Positions 5,023 to 5,608 of a DNA stretch of 5,608 nucleotides are shown here, piece after piece (the first letter of the stretch is position 1; each line of letters begins with the position of its first letter). The translations under genes and the position numbers were made by a program. The DNA comes from Rhodospirillales bacterium (lineage in GTDB: Bacteria > Pseudomonadota > Alphaproteobacteria > Acetobacterales > Acetobacteraceae): contig JAGWOU010000155.1 in the NCBI GenBank assembly GCA_028870815.1, positions 1 to 5,608 on the forward strand, written 5' to 3'. The notes below the pieces were generated by a model, which had not been told where the DNA came from, made no database searches, and saw nothing but the letters and a program-made list of their open reading frames with translations.

Positions 5023-5608
5023 CTTCCGCAGCGCATCCAGCGGCAGCAATTGCCCGTTGCGCTCAAAATGCCAGAAGGTCCAGCCATTACAACTGGGCGC
5101 GTTCTGCACCGTTGCCCCCACCTGATGGATGGAGCCGCGATGGCTGCCACTTACCAGCCCGCCCTCGGCCGTCACTTCGGCGGCGAAGCGGCGCTGTTTG
5201 TCCATCACCTGCGTGCCAGGACGGATGATGCCGCGCTCAACGAAGCTGCCAAAGGCAATCCGCGGCGCTTCGCGGCCTGAGGGCGGGGTGACAACTGCCG
5301 TCCGTGGCGCGCGTTCCTCGGCCTTAAGGCGCCCCCAGGCGGCCTCCACATAGGCGGGGTGGCGCTCAATGCCGATAAAATGCCGGTGCAGCCGCTTGGC
5401 CACCGCCGCCGTGGTACCGGAGCCCAGGAACGGGTCCACGATGACATCCCCGGGGCTGGTCGAGGCCATGATGACCCGGTGCAGCAGCGCTTCGGGCTTC
5501 TGGGTGGGGTGCAGCTTCAACCCGTGCATGTTTTTGAGACGCTCACTCCCGGTACAAAGCGGCAAGGTCCAGTCCGAGCGCATCTGCAAATCGTCATTCA
5601 ACGCCTTC
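5005..5608 (-). CDS. ccrM: CcrM-like adenine-N6 DNA methyltransferase, 5' end outside window
   Basis: This enzyme transfers a methyl group from S-adenosylmethionine to adenine in DNA; the CcrM family modifies GANTC and helps control the cell cycle in alphaproteobacteria. Only the C-terminal 201 or so residues are present (Caulobacter CcrM has 358). The visible part runs KALNDDLQMRSDW, HPTQKP (codons 5494-5511), the SAM-binding motif I DPFLGSGTT (5410-5436), FIGIER, then a CcrM C-terminal (RAMA-like) domain with FGSFVERGIIRPG and SCNGWTFWHFE (5068-5094). The catalytic DPPY motif of this beta-class enzyme should lie upstream, outside the window, and was not seen. A TTG at 5601 is in frame, but the reading frame stays open to the edge and family sequence continues upstream of it, so it is not the start. 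The stop (TAA, 5005-5007) lies in the loop of the convergent terminator. No restriction endonuclease is visible, consistent with a solitary methyltransferase. Confidence 0.93.
   Translation of the reverse strand, partial: KALNDDLQMRSDWTLPLCTGSERLKNMHGLKLHPTQKPEALLHRVIMASTSPGDVIVDPFLGSGTTAAVAKRLHRHFIGIERHPAYVEAAWGRLKAEERAPRTAVVTPPSGREAPRIAFGSFVERGIIRPGTQVMDKQRRFAAEVTAEGGLVSGSHRGSIHQVGATVQNAPSCNGWTFWHFERNGQLLPLDALRKENKEG

Noticed and set aside
5005..5601. Treating the methyltransferase as a complete 198-residue protein starting at TTG 5601
   Set aside because: The frame stays open to the window edge with CcrM-like sequence (KAL before NDDLQMRSDW), and the catalytic DPPY half must lie upstream. 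It is a partial gene, not a short one.
5005..5608. Restriction-modification or defence system
   Set aside because: The methyltransferase resembles the solitary CcrM family and no restriction endonuclease or other defence gene is visible; neighbouring genes are metabolic. The unseen right flank limits this conclusion.

Overview
The window is GC-rich, tightly packed bacterial chromosome. A CcrM-type adenine methyltransferase with the alphaproteobacterial type of C-terminal domain, together with codon use, points to an alphaproteobacterium. Acetobacteraceae or another Rhodospirillales lineage is possible, but that is a guess. All genes look like intact core or metabolic genes. I see no phage genes, transposase, CRISPR array, tRNA or rRNA.

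Layout: (1) Positions 1-999, minus strand: the N-terminal 333 residues of an NAD(P)+-dependent aldehyde dehydrogenase that runs off the left edge. (2) Positions 1000-1179: a divergent control region with a striking 46-bp imperfect palindrome (1055-1100). On the minus strand it is followed by a T-tract, so it could be an operator or a terminator/attenuator in front of the dehydrogenase. (3) Positions 1180-4991, plus strand: four overlapping genes for a complete binding-protein-dependent ABC importer of the polyamine/opine (PotABCD-like) class, in the order ATPase, periplasmic binding protein, permease, permease. By eye all four match the E. coli YdcT, YdcS, YdcU and YdcV proteins better than PotABCD. 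(4) Positions 4995-5022: a rho-independent terminator for this operon that overlaps the 3' end of the convergent gene. (5) Positions 5005-5608, minus strand: the C-terminal part of a CcrM-like GANTC adenine methyltransferase that runs off the right edge.

How it fits together: the binding protein captures a small cationic or amino-group solute in the periplasm. The two permeases and the ATPase dimer import it. The divergent aldehyde dehydrogenase could oxidise an aldehyde formed from that solute, for example an aminoaldehyde made by transamination of a diamine. E. coli has a comparable pairing in ydcSTUV-patD, but there the dehydrogenase is co-directional and belongs to a different ALDH subgroup. 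The methyltransferase is most likely the cell-cycle housekeeping enzyme and functionally unrelated.

I found no clearly novel system. The observations most worth checking are the palindrome in the divergent region, the non-PotD-like ligand pocket and extra cysteine pair of the binding protein, and the terminator shared with the methyltransferase 3' end. Comparisons with named proteins are from memory and by eye, without database searches.
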